NCBI RefSeq assembly: GCF_001570585.1 | Contig: NZ_BBXF01000007.1 | Span: forward strand, 263,508-327,507 | Source: Herbidospora daliensis | Lineage (GTDB): Bacteria > Actinomycetota > Actinomycetes > Streptosporangiales > Streptosporangiaceae | Length of the DNA stretch: 64,000 nt | Direction of reading: 5' to 3' | Shown: positions 41,972 through 55,849 of the stretch, one piece after another | Layout: every line of letters starts with the position of its first letter | Numbering within the stretch: the stretch's first letter is position 1 | Position numbers and translations under genes: made by a program | The notes under the pieces: model-generated | Seen by the model: only the letters and a program-made list of their open reading frames with translations | What the model was told of the DNA's origin: nothing | The model's database searches: none

Positions 41972-43068
41972 GGGGAGGAGACCCCGGTGAAGTCGGTGAT
42001 CAGCCCGGCGCGGGCCTTGGCGTAGAGGCCCTTGCGGTCGCGGCGCTCACACTCCTCGACGGGGGTGGAGATCCACACCAGCAGGAAGTCGGCGCCGACC
42101 TCCTCGGCCATCTCGCGGGCCTCCTCGCGGGTGTGGGCGTGCGGCGCGATCGGGGCGCAGATGGCCAGGCCGCCGTGCCGGGCGACCTCGCTGGCGACGT
42201 AGCCGATCCGGCGGATGTTCAGCTCGCGGTCCTCCGCCGAGAAGCCCAGCCCCTTCGACAACAGTCGCCTGACCACGTCGCCGTCGAGGTAGGTGACCGT
42301 CCGGCTGCCCTTCTCCAACAGCGCGTCGCGCACGCCCCGCGCCACGGTCGACTTGCCCGACCCCGACAGCCCGGTGAAGAACACCACCAGCCCGCGCCGG
42401 TGCGGCGGCCCGGGGATGCGGACCGGAGCGGGACCGGCGTAGTGCTCGGTCGCGCCGTAGTTGCGGGCGACGTGCTCGCGCAGTTCGAGGTCGATCTCGA
42501 CGTCCTCACGCGGCGCCAGCGGGACCGCCACCACCTGCGAGCCCGGCAGCTCGGCCTGCGCCTTCAGCGCCGCCCGCACCACCGCGGGCCCGGCCTCGCC
42601 GAACACCAGCGGCATCAGCAGGACCGTCGCCTCCAGCTCGTCGGCCGTGGCGGCGACGTCGGCCAGCGCGGGCCCGTCGAGCGGCCCGCGCATCGTGACC
42701 GCCAGCACCTCGCCGTCGGCCTTCACCTCGTCAGGTGTACGGCGCAGCCGCGCGAACGGCCCGTAGACGGGCGCGCCCAGCGCCTCCACCGGCCCCGCGG
42801 CGTGGTGCCCGTCGCGCTCGGTCACCGTCAGCACCGCCAGCGCGGCCCCCTCGGGATCGGTGAGGGTGACCCGGTCGCCGACGGCGATCTCGTCGGGCAG
42901 TGCGATGGTGACGGGGTCGGGCCACGGGGTGCCGTCGGCGAGCGTGCCCGTCTCCTCGACGGAGGCGGCGTCGGCCTTCCCGAGGAAACCGGTCAACGGC
43001 GCGAACGCTCCCGAGAGAAGCAGTTCGAGGTCGGCCAGTTCGCGGGCGTCGGGGGTCCAGTCGGTCAT
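41860..43068 (-). CDS. cysC: APS kinase with ATP-sulfurylase-like N-terminal domain
   Basis: A 402-residue protein. Residues 1-200 resemble the N-terminal and part of the catalytic domain of monomeric ATP sulfurylase (LSGAFAPLTGFLGKADA, VYGPFARLRRTP), without the full HxGH/QxRNP set. Residues 225-400 are APS kinase: FFTGLSGSGKSTVARGV (P-loop), LDGDVVRRLLSKGLGFS, NIRRIGYVA and KGLYAKARAGLITDFTG. It would turn APS from CysDN into PAPS. It stands at the edge of the polysaccharide locus and completes the sulfate-donor pathway. Confidence 0.92.
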   Translation of the reverse strand: MTDWTPDARELADLELLLSGAFAPLTGFLGKADAASVEETGTLADGTPWPDPVTIALPDEIAVGDRVTLTDPEGAALAVLTVTERDGHHAAGPVEALGAPVYGPFARLRRTPDEVKADGEVLAVTMRGPLDGPALADVAATADELEATVLLMPLVFGEAGPAVVRAALKAQAELPGSQVVAVPLAPREDVEIDLELREHVARNYGATEHYAGPAPVRIPGPPHRRGLVVFFTGLSGSGKSTVARGVRDALLEKGSRTVTYLDGDVVRRLLSKGLGFSAEDRELNIRRIGYVASEVARHGGLAICAPIAPHAHTREEAREMAEEVGADFLLVWISTPVEECERRDRKGLYAKARAGLITDFTGVSSPYEEPEDADLEIDTTGLPVERAVSLVMNALTTGGWVR

Positions 43069-43152
43069 GGTGGTCGATTTCCGATCTCGGCAGGCATAGG
43101 AGGAGCCGTACGGCGGCGTCTTGAAGGCTGACACATTCTCCAGGAGGTGACC

Positions 43153-43647
43153 GTGGACTCGGCGGCAGAACTGAGTTTCCGCGAATTCGTGGCCGCGCGA
43201 TCCCCTGCCCTGATGCGCCTGGCCTACCTGCTGACGGCCGGCGACCAGCACGCGGCCGAGGATCTGGTGCAGTCGTCCCTGGTCAGAGCCCTGGGAAGGT
43301 GGGAGAAGGTCGGCGACCCCGAAGCCTATGTGAAGCGGGTCATGTACCACCAGCACGTCAGCCTGTGGCGGCGGGCCTGGCGACGGCACGAGACCACCGT
43401 CGCCGACCTGCCAGAGAAGGGCGCCGACGACTCCACCCGGACCATCGAGTTACGCCTGGCGCTGCGCGAGGCGCTGGCCACCCTCACCCGGCGCCAGCGC
43501 ACCATGCTCGTGCTCCGCTACTACGAGGACCTGCCCGAACAGGAGATCGCCCGCCTCATGGGCTGCTCGATCGGCACGGTCCGCAGCACCACCCACCGAT
43601 CACTGGCGAGGCTGCGCTCCGCCGACCTGAGGGAGCTCATCGGATGA
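43153..43647 (+). CDS. SigE-family ECF sigma factor
   Basis: A 164-residue sigma-70 of the actinobacterial SigE (non-E. coli type) family. Region 2 reads LMRLAYLLTAGDQHAAEDLVQSSLVRAL, region 4 has LTRRQRTMLVLRYYEDLPEQEIA and MGCSIGTVRSTTHR. GTG 43153 was chosen because AGGAGG lies 5 bases before it. Codon 100 is TTA (43450-43452). The stop overlaps the next start (ATGA), so the downstream membrane protein is its coupled partner. Confidence 0.92.
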   Translation: MDSAAELSFREFVAARSPALMRLAYLLTAGDQHAAEDLVQSSLVRALGRWEKVGDPEAYVKRVMYHQHVSLWRRAWRRHETTVADLPEKGADDSTRTIELRLALREALATLTRRQRTMLVLRYYEDLPEQEIARLMGCSIGTVRSTTHRSLARLRSADLRELIG

Positions 43648-44777
43648 ACGAGGACACCCTGATCAAGGAGGGTCTGCGGGAGTGGGCCGAGGAGGTCCGC
43701 GTGCCCGCCGACCTGGCCGGCCGCGCGCTGCGGGCGCGCAGGAGGCGGTTGTTCGGCTTCGCCGGGCCGGGCGTCGTCCTGGTCGCCGCCGCCGTCACCG
43801 CCGTCGTCACCCTGCTGCCGGGCGCCTCGCCCGAGCGCACGATCGTGGCCGAGCGGCCGAGGGCGGCGGCCGCGCCGGCCGACGTCCGCACCGACACCGA
43901 GAACGACCCTCCGGTGAACCTGATCGCCGCCGGTCCGTGGGCGGTGGGCTCCTACTACACGACCCGATGGGTCTCCACCGACCGGGGCACTGAGACCCTC
44001 CGCTACGACTGGAGCGTCTACGACCGGGGCAAGGGTCGCTACGTCCGCACCCCCTACCAATGGGTCGACGTGCTGCCCGGCATGGGCCTGGCGGCGGTGC
44101 TCGTGGGCGACCTGCCCTCTCAGGGGCTCGGCCTGGTCGACCTGGAGACCATGATGTACACCCGGTGGTGGGACCTGGACGAGGCCGCCGGTTCGGTCTT
44201 CTGGTCGCCCGACGGCTCGAAGCTGGTCCTCACCACCTACAGCGGTCCCCCTGACGAGAAGGTGAGCGTGTCCCGGTCGCGCACCGGCTTCTACGTGATC
44301 GATCCGGCCGGCGGGACCATGGCCTGGCGGCGGTTGCCGCCCGACCCCGACGGCGTCGGCGGCCGCGAAGACCTGCGCTGGGACGACGACGGCGTCCGCC
44401 TGTGGGCGCAGAAGACCACGGGCGGCGGCCGGTGGCTCTACGACGCGGAAGGCGGCCACCTCGGAGCCGACGACGACCCCCGCCGCATGAACCAGGCAGG
44501 GGTGTCGCCTGACGGCAGGCTGCGCGCCGGTCCCGCCGGGCTGCCCACGGAGGTCACCGACGTCGAGACCGGTGAGGTCGTCGGCCGCCAGCAGACGCTC
44601 CAGTTGTGGGCCTGGGTTGACGACGACCACCTGATCGGGCTCGGCTGCGCCCGCGCCTGCGACAACGAGTTCGACAACACGCTGGTCATGGTGAGCGTCG
44701 ACGGGAAGGAGACGACGCGACTCGCCTCCTACCGCGACGCGCGCACCTCGTGGCGGCCGGTCCTGGTGCGCCGCTAG
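43644..44777 (+). CDS. Single-pass membrane protein, putative anti-sigma partner with beta-propeller-like domain
   Basis: A 377-residue protein with a cytoplasmic N-terminus (1-34: EGLREWAEEVRVPADLAGRAL), one membrane segment (about 37-57) and a large exterior part. The exterior has repeated strand motifs such as VFWSPDGSKLVLT and WRRLPPDPDG, a WD40/TolB-like propeller pattern. No zinc anti-sigma motif is visible. Coupling to the sigma gene by a 4-base overlap is the main reason for the anti-sigma or sensor reading. Confidence 0.72.
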   Translation: MNEDTLIKEGLREWAEEVRVPADLAGRALRARRRRLFGFAGPGVVLVAAAVTAVVTLLPGASPERTIVAERPRAAAAPADVRTDTENDPPVNLIAAGPWAVGSYYTTRWVSTDRGTETLRYDWSVYDRGKGRYVRTPYQWVDVLPGMGLAAVLVGDLPSQGLGLVDLETMMYTRWWDLDEAAGSVFWSPDGSKLVLTTYSGPPDEKVSVSRSRTGFYVIDPAGGTMAWRRLPPDPDGVGGREDLRWDDDGVRLWAQKTTGGGRWLYDAEGGHLGADDDPRRMNQAGVSPDGRLRAGPAGLPTEVTDVETGEVVGRQQTLQLWAWVDDDHLIGLGCARACDNEFDNTLVMVSVDGKETTRLASYRDARTSWRPVLVRR

Positions 44778-45463
44778 AGGATCCGGGCGAAGTGGTTCTT
44801 CGGCCGGCGCACGATCAGCGTGACCTCGTCGTAGACGGGGTCGAGCTTGCCCCGTGACAGCGCGGCCACCACCCGGCACACCGTCTCGACCAGCTTGCCG
44901 CGAGGGCCGAGACGGGCCGGGCCGGTGGTGTCGCCTCGGTCTTCGGCGATCATCAGGCCGCGCATCAGGCAGTAGGCCCGCAGGCCCTCCCGCGAGCAGA
45001 CCGGTTCGTAGACCGCGGGCAGCGACTCGCCGAACCGGCCGCGCAGCCAGCCGGGCAGGACCCGGTCGACGAAGCCGTAGGCCGACTCGCGGTCGCGGAC
45101 CCGGATGAGCAGCAGCCCGCCGGGGCGCAGCGCGCCGACCATGCGGTCAAGGATCAGTTCGGCGTACTGGACGCGTTCGAGCAGGAACTCCACGCAGACG
45201 ACGTCGAAGCCCCGCGGCGTCATGGGCACCGAGCGGAGGTCGCCCAGGGCGTAGACGTGCAGATCGGGGCGTTCGACGGTGTGGGCGCGAAGGGCGGGCC
45301 GATCCTCATCGACCCCGGTAACCCGGCAGTCGACACCGCCGAGTTCCAGCGGTTCGCCCCGGCCGCAGCCGGCCACCAGGACGTCGAGCGGCTTCCCGGG
45401 CGTCTCCGCCGCGCGTTCGCCGATGATTTTTCCGAAAGACGACATGTCACAAAGCGTAGTCAT
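44774..45463 (-). CDS. Class I SAM-dependent methyltransferase
   Basis: A 229-residue protein with SAM loop VLVAGCGRGEPLEL, GVDED after strand 2 and FDVVCVEFLLE, then ALRPGGLLLIRVRD. The acceptor is unknown. Residues 140-225 (LPGWLRGRFGESLP and a late VTLIVRRP) occur in glycolipid-type methyltransferases, though not specifically. ATG 45463 is listed; an internal ATG six codons later is possible. It ends with a 4-base overlap to the sigma-partner gene. Confidence 0.75.
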   Translation of the reverse strand: MTTLCDMSSFGKIIGERAAETPGKPLDVLVAGCGRGEPLELGGVDCRVTGVDEDRPALRAHTVERPDLHVYALGDLRSVPMTPRGFDVVCVEFLLERVQYAELILDRMVGALRPGGLLLIRVRDRESAYGFVDRVLPGWLRGRFGESLPAVYEPVCSREGLRAYCLMRGLMIAEDRGDTTGPARLGPRGKLVETVCRVVAALSRGKLDPVYDEVTLIVRRPKNHFARIL

Positions 45464-45610
45464 CCGCTCACGAAATCAGGTCCCATCATGGGCGAGTCGC
45501 GAGCACAGTAGCCTTGTGTGGTACCCCGGGCCCGTTCAGGCGCCGGGTCGTCCGCGTGCCGTCGACTCGTCCGGCAGGCGGCTGTAGTAACTCACGTGGG
45601 GGCCCGCGGC

Positions 45611-49093
<3,483 letters not shown>

Positions 49094-49129
49094 GCGCGCC
49101 CCGAACAACTGGGACCTGGAGGGTCGTCC

Positions 49130-49735
49130 GTGAAGCTCAAACTGGCCGCCGTGGCCGTCGCCGCCGGGCTGGCGCTGACCGCGTGCAGCGGGCCGATCGA
49201 GGCCGGTTCCGCCGCCACGGTCGGCGACCGCCGCATCACCATCGCCACGCTCGACGAGAACGTGGCGGAGTTCCAGAAGGCGCTGGAGGCGGCCAAGATC
49301 GCGCCCGACCAGCTCCAGCAGCTTCCCGGCACGATGACCCAGGCCGTGCTGCTCCAGCTCGTCAACGTGAGCCAGTTCAGCCAGCTCGAAGAGCGCAACG
49401 GCATCACGGTCTCCGAGGGCGAGGTCGACGCCTTCTACGCCAGCAACAACGGCCAGGCCGCCGTCGACCAGATCCTCCTGCAGCGCGGCGTGTCCCCGAT
49501 GCTGGCCCGCGACTGGCTGAAAGTTTCCATCGGCTCGGAGAAGCTGGCCGCCAAGCTCGGCGGCGGCACCGGCGAGCAGCAGATGGCCGCCGGCCAGCAG
49601 AAGATCAACGAGCTGGCGGGCCAGATCCCGGTCAACTTCAGCCCCCGCTACGGCGCCTTCGACCCGGCCCAGGGCTGGTTGCCGGGCGACCGTTTCGGCA
49701 CCCCGCCGGCCGCCAACGGCGCCGCTGCGGGCTGA
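49130..49735 (+). CDS. Lipoprotein with SurA-like N-terminal domain
   Basis: A 201-residue exported lipoprotein: KLKLAAVAVAAGLALTAC is the signal with lipobox LTAC. Then comes a SurA_N-like helical part, TVGDRRITIATLDENVAEF and VSQFSQLEERNGITVSEGEV. No parvulin domain follows, so it is a short chaperone-like relative. GGAGGG precedes the GTG start. Its place between mfd and mazG is similar to that of other extracytoplasmic lipoproteins in this conserved block. Confidence 0.82.
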   Translation: MKLKLAAVAVAAGLALTACSGPIEAGSAATVGDRRITIATLDENVAEFQKALEAAKIAPDQLQQLPGTMTQAVLLQLVNVSQFSQLEERNGITVSEGEVDAFYASNNGQAAVDQILLQRGVSPMLARDWLKVSIGSEKLAAKLGGGTGEQQMAAGQQKINELAGQIPVNFSPRYGAFDPAQGWLPGDRFGTPPAANGAAAG

Positions 49736-49738
49736 CGC

Positions 49739-50710
49739 GTGCCGCTGATCGTCGTCACCTCCTCGCCCCGGGTCGCCCCCGGGATCCTCAGCGCTCCCGC
49801 GTGGGAGGCCCTGCGGGCGGGGAAGGTCTTCACCGGTTCCGCCGACCATCCGCTGCTGCCGTTCGTGCCCGGCGCGGAGGTCCGCGACGACCCGGCGGCC
49901 ATCGCCCGCGAGGCGGTCACCACGACGCTGGTCTGGCTCGCGGCGCAAGACGGCGACGAGGCGTTCTTCCGCGCCGTCGGCCACGCGGCGCTGGCGCTGC
50001 CCGATCCGCCCGAGATCGAGGTCGTGCCCGGCTCCTACGACCTGCCCGGCGCGCGGCTGCTCGACATGGTCGCCGTGATGGACCGGCTGCGCCGCGAGTG
50101 CCCCTGGGACGGCCGGCAGACCCACGAGTCGCTGATCCCCTACCTGGTCGAGGAGTCCTACGAGGTCGTCGAGACGATCGAGAACGGCGACCTGGCCGGG
50201 CTCCGCGAGGAACTCGGCGACCTGCTGTTCCAGGTGGTCTTCCACGCCCGGCTCGCGCAGGAGCGCGGCGACGACGGCTGGGACGTCGACGATGTCGCCG
50301 AGGCGATCGTGGCCAAGCTGATCCGCCGCCACCCCCACGTGTTCGCCGACGTGAGCGTCGACGGCGCCGAGACGGTCGCGGCCAACTGGGAAGAGATCAA
50401 GAAGGCCGAACGCGCGGCCAAGGGCGAGCCGGAGTCGGCGCTGTCGGGCGTCCCGATGGGCCAGCCGGCCGTGTCCCTGGCCGCCCAGCTGCTGCGGCGC
50501 GCCGCCCGCGCGGGCGCCCCCGCCGACCTGGCCGACGGTCCCGTCTCCGCGGGTCAGCGGCTTTTCGACCTCGTACGCGAAATCCAGGACGCCGGCGACG
50601 ACCCCGAGGCGGCGCTGCGCCGGGCGGCCCGCGACTACCGGGCCAGGGTCGAGGCGTGGGAGCGGAACTCCGTCTCAGATGGCGGACAGATGGGCGTTAC
50701 CGGCGAGTAG
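49739..50710 (+). CDS. mazG: Nucleoside triphosphate pyrophosphohydrolase MazG
   Basis: A 323-residue all-alpha NTP pyrophosphatase that cleans non-canonical NTPs. The MazG domain begins near 105: CPWDGRQTHESLIPYLVEES with EESYEV metal residues and REELGDLLFQVVFHA. The N-terminal 100 residues are the less conserved actinobacterial extension. GTG start 3 bases after the lipoprotein stop. enolase follows after 51 bases. Confidence 0.92.
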   Translation: MPLIVVTSSPRVAPGILSAPAWEALRAGKVFTGSADHPLLPFVPGAEVRDDPAAIAREAVTTTLVWLAAQDGDEAFFRAVGHAALALPDPPEIEVVPGSYDLPGARLLDMVAVMDRLRRECPWDGRQTHESLIPYLVEESYEVVETIENGDLAGLREELGDLLFQVVFHARLAQERGDDGWDVDDVAEAIVAKLIRRHPHVFADVSVDGAETVAANWEEIKKAERAAKGEPESALSGVPMGQPAVSLAAQLLRRAARAGAPADLADGPVSAGQRLFDLVREIQDAGDDPEAALRRAARDYRARVEAWERNSVSDGGQMGVTGE

Positions 50711-50752
50711 GCGTCGATAGGCTCTTGTCGCAAACTGTCTTTCGACATTTAG

Positions 50753-52039
<1,287 letters not shown>

Positions 52040-52052
52040 GTTTTACCGGTGA

Positions 52053-52079
52053 GGCCCGCGTCCCCATCGGGCGCGGGCC
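52053..52079 (+). terminator. Hairpin after enolase
   Basis: GGCCCGCG pairs with CGCGGGCC around an 11-base loop that can form a further CCC/GGG stem. No T run follows, so it may only weaken transcription into ftsB. Confidence 0.55.
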
Positions 52080-52099
52080 CTACCGAAAGCGGGGTTCAG

Positions 52100-52495
52100 A
52101 TGGCGAAACGACCGCAGCTCACCGGCCGGGCCGCGATCCTCGCGGTCGTGGTGTGCGCGATCGCGATGAGCCTGGCCTATCCCGTGCGCGAATTCCTCGC
52201 CCAGCGGCGGCAGATCACCCAGCTGGAGCAGCAGCAGGCCAAGGCCCTGGCCGACCTGCGCTCGCTCGAAGAGGAACGCAAACGACTCGAAGACCCCGAA
52301 TACATCAAGCGCGAGGCCCGCGAGAAACTGCACTTCTGCGAGCCCGGCGCCCACTGCTACGGGGTCCTCGACGACGGAACGAAGACATCCGCCTCGGCCG
52401 GACAGCGCAAGGCCGCCGTCTCGCCGTGGTACATCTCGCTCTGGCAGTCGGTCGAATCGGCCGACCGGGGGCAAGGCAAGAAAATGGGGGGATAG
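52100..52495 (+). CDS. FtsB/DivIC-type septum formation protein
   Basis: A 131-residue division protein with one N-terminal membrane segment (about 12-30), a coiled coil (ITQLEQQQAKALADLRSLEE) and a DPEYIKREAREKLHFCEPG motif typical of the family. ATG 52100 is preferred. It is coupled to the DUF501 gene, whose start follows its stop directly. Confidence 0.9.
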   Translation: MAKRPQLTGRAAILAVVVCAIAMSLAYPVREFLAQRRQITQLEQQQAKALADLRSLEEERKRLEDPEYIKREAREKLHFCEPGAHCYGVLDDGTKTSASAGQRKAAVSPWYISLWQSVESADRGQGKKMGG

Positions 52496-52996
52496 GTGTC
52501 CGGGGTCAGTCCAGACGACCTGGCGGCGGTAGAGGCCCAGCTGGGCCGCCCGCCCCGCGGCGTGCGCGCCATCGCCCACCGCTGCCCGTGCGGCCTGCCC
52601 GACGTGGTCGAGACCTCCCCCCGCCTCCCCGACGGAACCCCGTTCCCGACGACCTTCTACCTGACCTGCCCCCGCGCCGCCTCGGCGATCGGCACCCTGG
52701 AGGGCGGCGGCGTCATGAAGGACATGCGCGACCGCTTGGCCGCCGACCCCGACCTGGCCGCGCGCTACCAGGCGGCCCACGACGACTACCTGGCCCGCCG
52801 CGACAAGGCCGCCGCCGAAGACGGCCTGGAGCCCCTTCCCCGGGGAACCCAGACGGCGGGCGGCATGCCCGACCGGGTCAAATGCCTCCACGCGCTGGTC
52901 GGCCACGAACTCGCCGCCCCGGGCACCAACCCGTTCGGCCGCGAAGCCCTCGACGCCCTCCCGGAATGGTGGTCCGAGGGTCCCTGCGTCTGCTGA
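52496..52996 (+). CDS. DUF501 protein
   Basis: A 166-residue protein conserved between ftsB and ppx in actinobacteria. Conserved-looking Cys and His positions include AHRCPCGLPDVVET, FYLTCPRA, VKCLHALVGHELA and the C-terminal CVC, which suggest a metal site. The function is unknown. GTG start immediately after the ftsB stop. The following 52997-53287 (291 bases) shows no gene. Confidence 0.87.
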   Translation: MSGVSPDDLAAVEAQLGRPPRGVRAIAHRCPCGLPDVVETSPRLPDGTPFPTTFYLTCPRAASAIGTLEGGGVMKDMRDRLAADPDLAARYQAAHDDYLARRDKAAAEDGLEPLPRGTQTAGGMPDRVKCLHALVGHELAAPGTNPFGREALDALPEWWSEGPCVC

Positions 52997-53287
52997 TGCA
53001 GGTCTGGCACCTCGGCTTCCTGCTGCGACGCGAGCTCTCGTGGGACTCGGCGCCGTCCTTGGGATTCTCCTTTTCCGTTACGGCTCCGCCCACCCCGGCA
53101 CCACCCGCCGTCGTCGGATCGGACCTGTCTCCGGCGCCGGCCGCCCGCTCCGGCTTCCGCCGCAACGGCTGATGGCACGTGGTGGGGATTGGGAGACCAA
53201 CGGCGAGGGGTGATCGTCGGATGGCGTGGTTGCCGGGCCGAATATGCTGGCGGGCCTGATCGCCGTGCTGATGGGGTGGGTTGAGTA

Positions 53288-54178
53288 GTGACGCGTGTGG
53301 CCGCCATCGACTGTGGGACCAACTCGGTCCGGTTGCTCATCGCCGACGTCGAGGGTGACACGCTCACCGACGTCGTGCGGCGGATGGAGATCGTCCGGCT
53401 CGGGCAGGGCGTCGACAAGACCGGGATGCTCGCCCCCGAGGCCCTGGAGCGCACCTTCGCCGCGATGCGCGGCTACGCCGCCGAGATCCTCGACGCGGGC
53501 GCGGGGAAGACCCGGGTCGTCGCGACCTCCGCCACCCGCGACGCCGGGAACCGTGACGTCTTCGTCGACGGCGTGCGCGCCATCTTCGGCGTGGAGCCCG
53601 AAGTGGTGACCGGTGACGCGGAGGCCGCCCTCTCCTTCAACGGGGCCGTAAGGGGCATTTCCGACCCGCCGGGGCCCTATCTGGTCGTCGACATCGGCGG
53701 CGGCTCGACCGAGTTCGTCGTCGGCTCGACGGCGGTCAAGGGCGCCCTGTCGATGGACATCGGCTGCGTCCGCCTGACCGAACGCCACGACGGCGACTTC
53801 GCCGCCATGCGCGCCGACGTCGACGCCGCCCTGGCGGTGGTCGCGAACGCGGTGCCGGTCAGCGACGCCCGGACCCTCGTCGGCCTCGCCGGCTCGGTGA
53901 CGACCGTCGCCGGGATCGCCCTCGGCCTGCCCCGCTACGACTCCGAGCGCATCCACCACTCGCGCATCTCCGCAGGTGACGTCCAAGAGGTGACCGAACG
54001 GCTCCTCACGATGACCCGCGAGGAACGCGCCGCGATCCCGGTGATGCACCCGGGCCGCGTCGACGTGATCTGCGCGGGCGCGATCATCCTCGACCGGATC
54101 GTGCGCGACTTCGGCTTCACCGAGGTGGTCGTGAGCGAACACGACATCCTCGACGGCATCGCCTGGTCGATCGCCTAG
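53288..54178 (+). CDS. ppx: Exopolyphosphatase, Ppx/GppA family
   Basis: Removes terminal phosphates from polyphosphate or acts on pppGpp. The 296-residue, single-module actinobacterial form has VAAIDCGTNSVRLLIADV (phosphate 1), TSATRDAGNRDVF, YLVVDIGGGSTEFVVG (phosphate 2) and GLAGSVTTVAGIALGL. The C-terminal HD-like module of E. coli PPX is absent, as usual in actinobacteria. It counters ppk at 7738-9825. Confidence 0.93.
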   Translation: MTRVAAIDCGTNSVRLLIADVEGDTLTDVVRRMEIVRLGQGVDKTGMLAPEALERTFAAMRGYAAEILDAGAGKTRVVATSATRDAGNRDVFVDGVRAIFGVEPEVVTGDAEAALSFNGAVRGISDPPGPYLVVDIGGGSTEFVVGSTAVKGALSMDIGCVRLTERHDGDFAAMRADVDAALAVVANAVPVSDARTLVGLAGSVTTVAGIALGLPRYDSERIHHSRISAGDVQEVTERLLTMTREERAAIPVMHPGRVDVICAGAIILDRIVRDFGFTEVVVSEHDILDGIAWSIA

Positions 54179-54184
54179 CAGTAG

Positions 54185-54613
54185 TCACGGTCCCCGGCCA
54201 GGAACGCCGACCGCGCCCGCGGTCCCCGTGAGCACCCGGCCGGGTGGCAGCGCCGCGGTGGACAGGATGTCTCCTCCGCTGTCGCCTCGCGTGGCGGAGA
54301 GGTTGTATTCGACGCCCGGGGAAAGCGTGGGGTCGCCGGTGTCGAGCCGCCAGGCGGGGCCGGGCGACGCGAGGTCGAGCGAGGCCCCTTCGGCGGCGAG
54401 GGGGGACACCGAGGTGTAGCGGGCCACCGGCTGCCAGTTCGAGTCGTCGTCGAAGACGCCGATGTCCGCCCGCACCGACGTGGGCGGCACACACCACCTG
54501 ATCAGCGCCACCGGGCCGGCCGGGCCCTGGTAGACCGCCGTCTCTCCGCTGAGCTTGGCCATGCAGCCGGTCGCCGCGACGAGCACGAGCACGATGGTGG
54601 GCCGCCGGAGCAT
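54185..54613 (-). CDS. Small predicted lipoprotein
   Basis: A 142-residue exported protein with signal RRPTIVLVLVAATGC and the Cys near position 17 as the likely lipid site. The rest is beta-rich without known motif (RWCVPPTSVRADIGVFDDD, TAALPPGRVLTG). It starts 8 bases after the P450 stop on the same strand and is probably cotranscribed. Confidence 0.65.
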   Translation of the reverse strand: MLRRPTIVLVLVAATGCMAKLSGETAVYQGPAGPVALIRWCVPPTSVRADIGVFDDDSNWQPVARYTSVSPLAAEGASLDLASPGPAWRLDTGDPTLSPGVEYNLSATRGDSGGDILSTAALPPGRVLTGTAGAVGVPGRGP

Positions 54614-54621
54614 CGGCCGCC

Positions 54622-55806
54622 CTACCTGTTCAGCCGCACCGGCAGCGAGAACAGGCCGCGCATGATGTTGCTCGGCCACCACACCAGATCGTCGGTCGCC
54701 AGCTCCAGGTCGGGGAAGCGCCGGATCACCCCGCTGATCGCGACCTCGCCCTCGATCTTCGCCAGCGCCGCCCCCACGCAGTAGTGGGGCCCCCGCCCGA
54801 ACGCCAGGTGGGGCTCGTCGATCCGCCCCGGACGGAACGCGTCGGGGTCGTCGAACGCCTCGGGATCGCGGTTGGCCGCCAGCAGCGACACCAGGATCGG
54901 CTCGCCGGGCGACATCTCCTGCCCACCGATCACGACGGGCTCGGTCGGGAACCGCCACGTCGCGTTGCGCACCGGACCGTCGTAACGCAGCATCTCGTCG
55001 ATCACGTCGGGCAACGTCGACGGATCCTTCTTGAGCGCGGCGAACTGAGCGGGGTTGCGTAACAACGCCAGCAGCCCGTTGCCGATCAGCGCGACCGTCG
55101 TCTCGTGCCCGGCGATGAGCAGCAGGAACGCCGTGGACGTCAGCTCCTCGACGCTGATGTCGGGCCGCCGCACCAGCTCGGTCAGCAGGTCGTCGCCCGG
55201 ATGGGTGCGCTTGTGGGCCACCAGGTCGCCCAGGAACCGCTCCATGCCGTCGGTCGCCGCCGCGATCTGGTCGATCTCCGAAGCCGCCGCGGAGTCGATC
55301 ACCGAGGCCAGCTGGTGGAAGACCGCCCGTTCGGACTCGGGCACGCCCAGCAGATCGCAGATGATCGCGATCGGCAGCGGATAGGCCAGGTCGGCGACCA
55401 GGTCGGCCTCGTCCTTGGCGGCCATCACCGCGAGCAGCCCCTCGGTCAGGTCTTCGGCCCGGGCCCGCAACCGCGCCACCCTCCGGGGCGTGAACGCGGC
55501 GCTGACCAGGCGGCGCAGCCGGGGATGGTCGGGCGAGTCGGCGTTCAGCATGTGCCGCGCCAGCGAAGAACGGTGGTCGAGCGGCAGACCGAGCTGCGCC
55601 CGGAACCATTCGGGCGAACCCAGCGCCGGGTCCTTGGCGAGCGCCGGATGGGTCAGCGCGGTCACCGCATCGGCGTAACGGGTGATCAGCCAGGCCTCGC
55701 AGCCCGGCAGCGGCACCTTGACGACCGGGGCGTTGCGCCGCAGCCAGTCGTAGGCCGGATAGGGGTCGGCGTCGAAGGCGGGCCCGAAAAGCGGAGGGAG
55801 GGACAC
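54622..55806 (-). CDS. Cytochrome P450
   Basis: A soluble bacterial P450 of 394 residues. I-helix [10 protein letters not shown]-helix ExxR in DEMLR, and heme loop [20 protein letters not shown] with the axial Cys. The substrate is unknown. GTG 55806 is chosen because GGGGAAGGA lies 8 bases before it; an upstream ATG (55851) would overlap the divergent glycosylase start. One TTA codon is present (55060-55062). No ferredoxin gene is nearby. Confidence 0.93.
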   Translation of the reverse strand: MSLPPLFGPAFDADPYPAYDWLRRNAPVVKVPLPGCEAWLITRYADAVTALTHPALAKDPALGSPEWFRAQLGLPLDHRSSLARHMLNADSPDHPRLRRLVSAAFTPRRVARLRARAEDLTEGLLAVMAAKDEADLVADLAYPLPIAIICDLLGVPESERAVFHQLASVIDSAAASEIDQIAAATDGMERFLGDLVAHKRTHPGDDLLTELVRRPDISVEELTSTAFLLLIAGHETTVALIGNGLLALLRNPAQFAALKKDPSTLPDVIDEMLRYDGPVRNATWRFPTEPVVIGGQEMSPGEPILVSLLAANRDPEAFDDPDAFRPGRIDEPHLAFGRGPHYCVGAALAKIEGEVAISGVIRRFPDLELATDDLVWWPSNIMRGLFSLPVRLNR

Positions 55807-55849
55807 GGCGTTGTCCTTCCCCGCCGCCTCCGCTGGCACGCTTGGGGCC

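Noticed and set aside
27295-43068. Reading cysDNC/cysQ as a plain sulfate-assimilation operon
   Set aside because: No APS/PAPS reductase, sulfite reductase or sulfate transporter lies here, while three sulfotransferases do.
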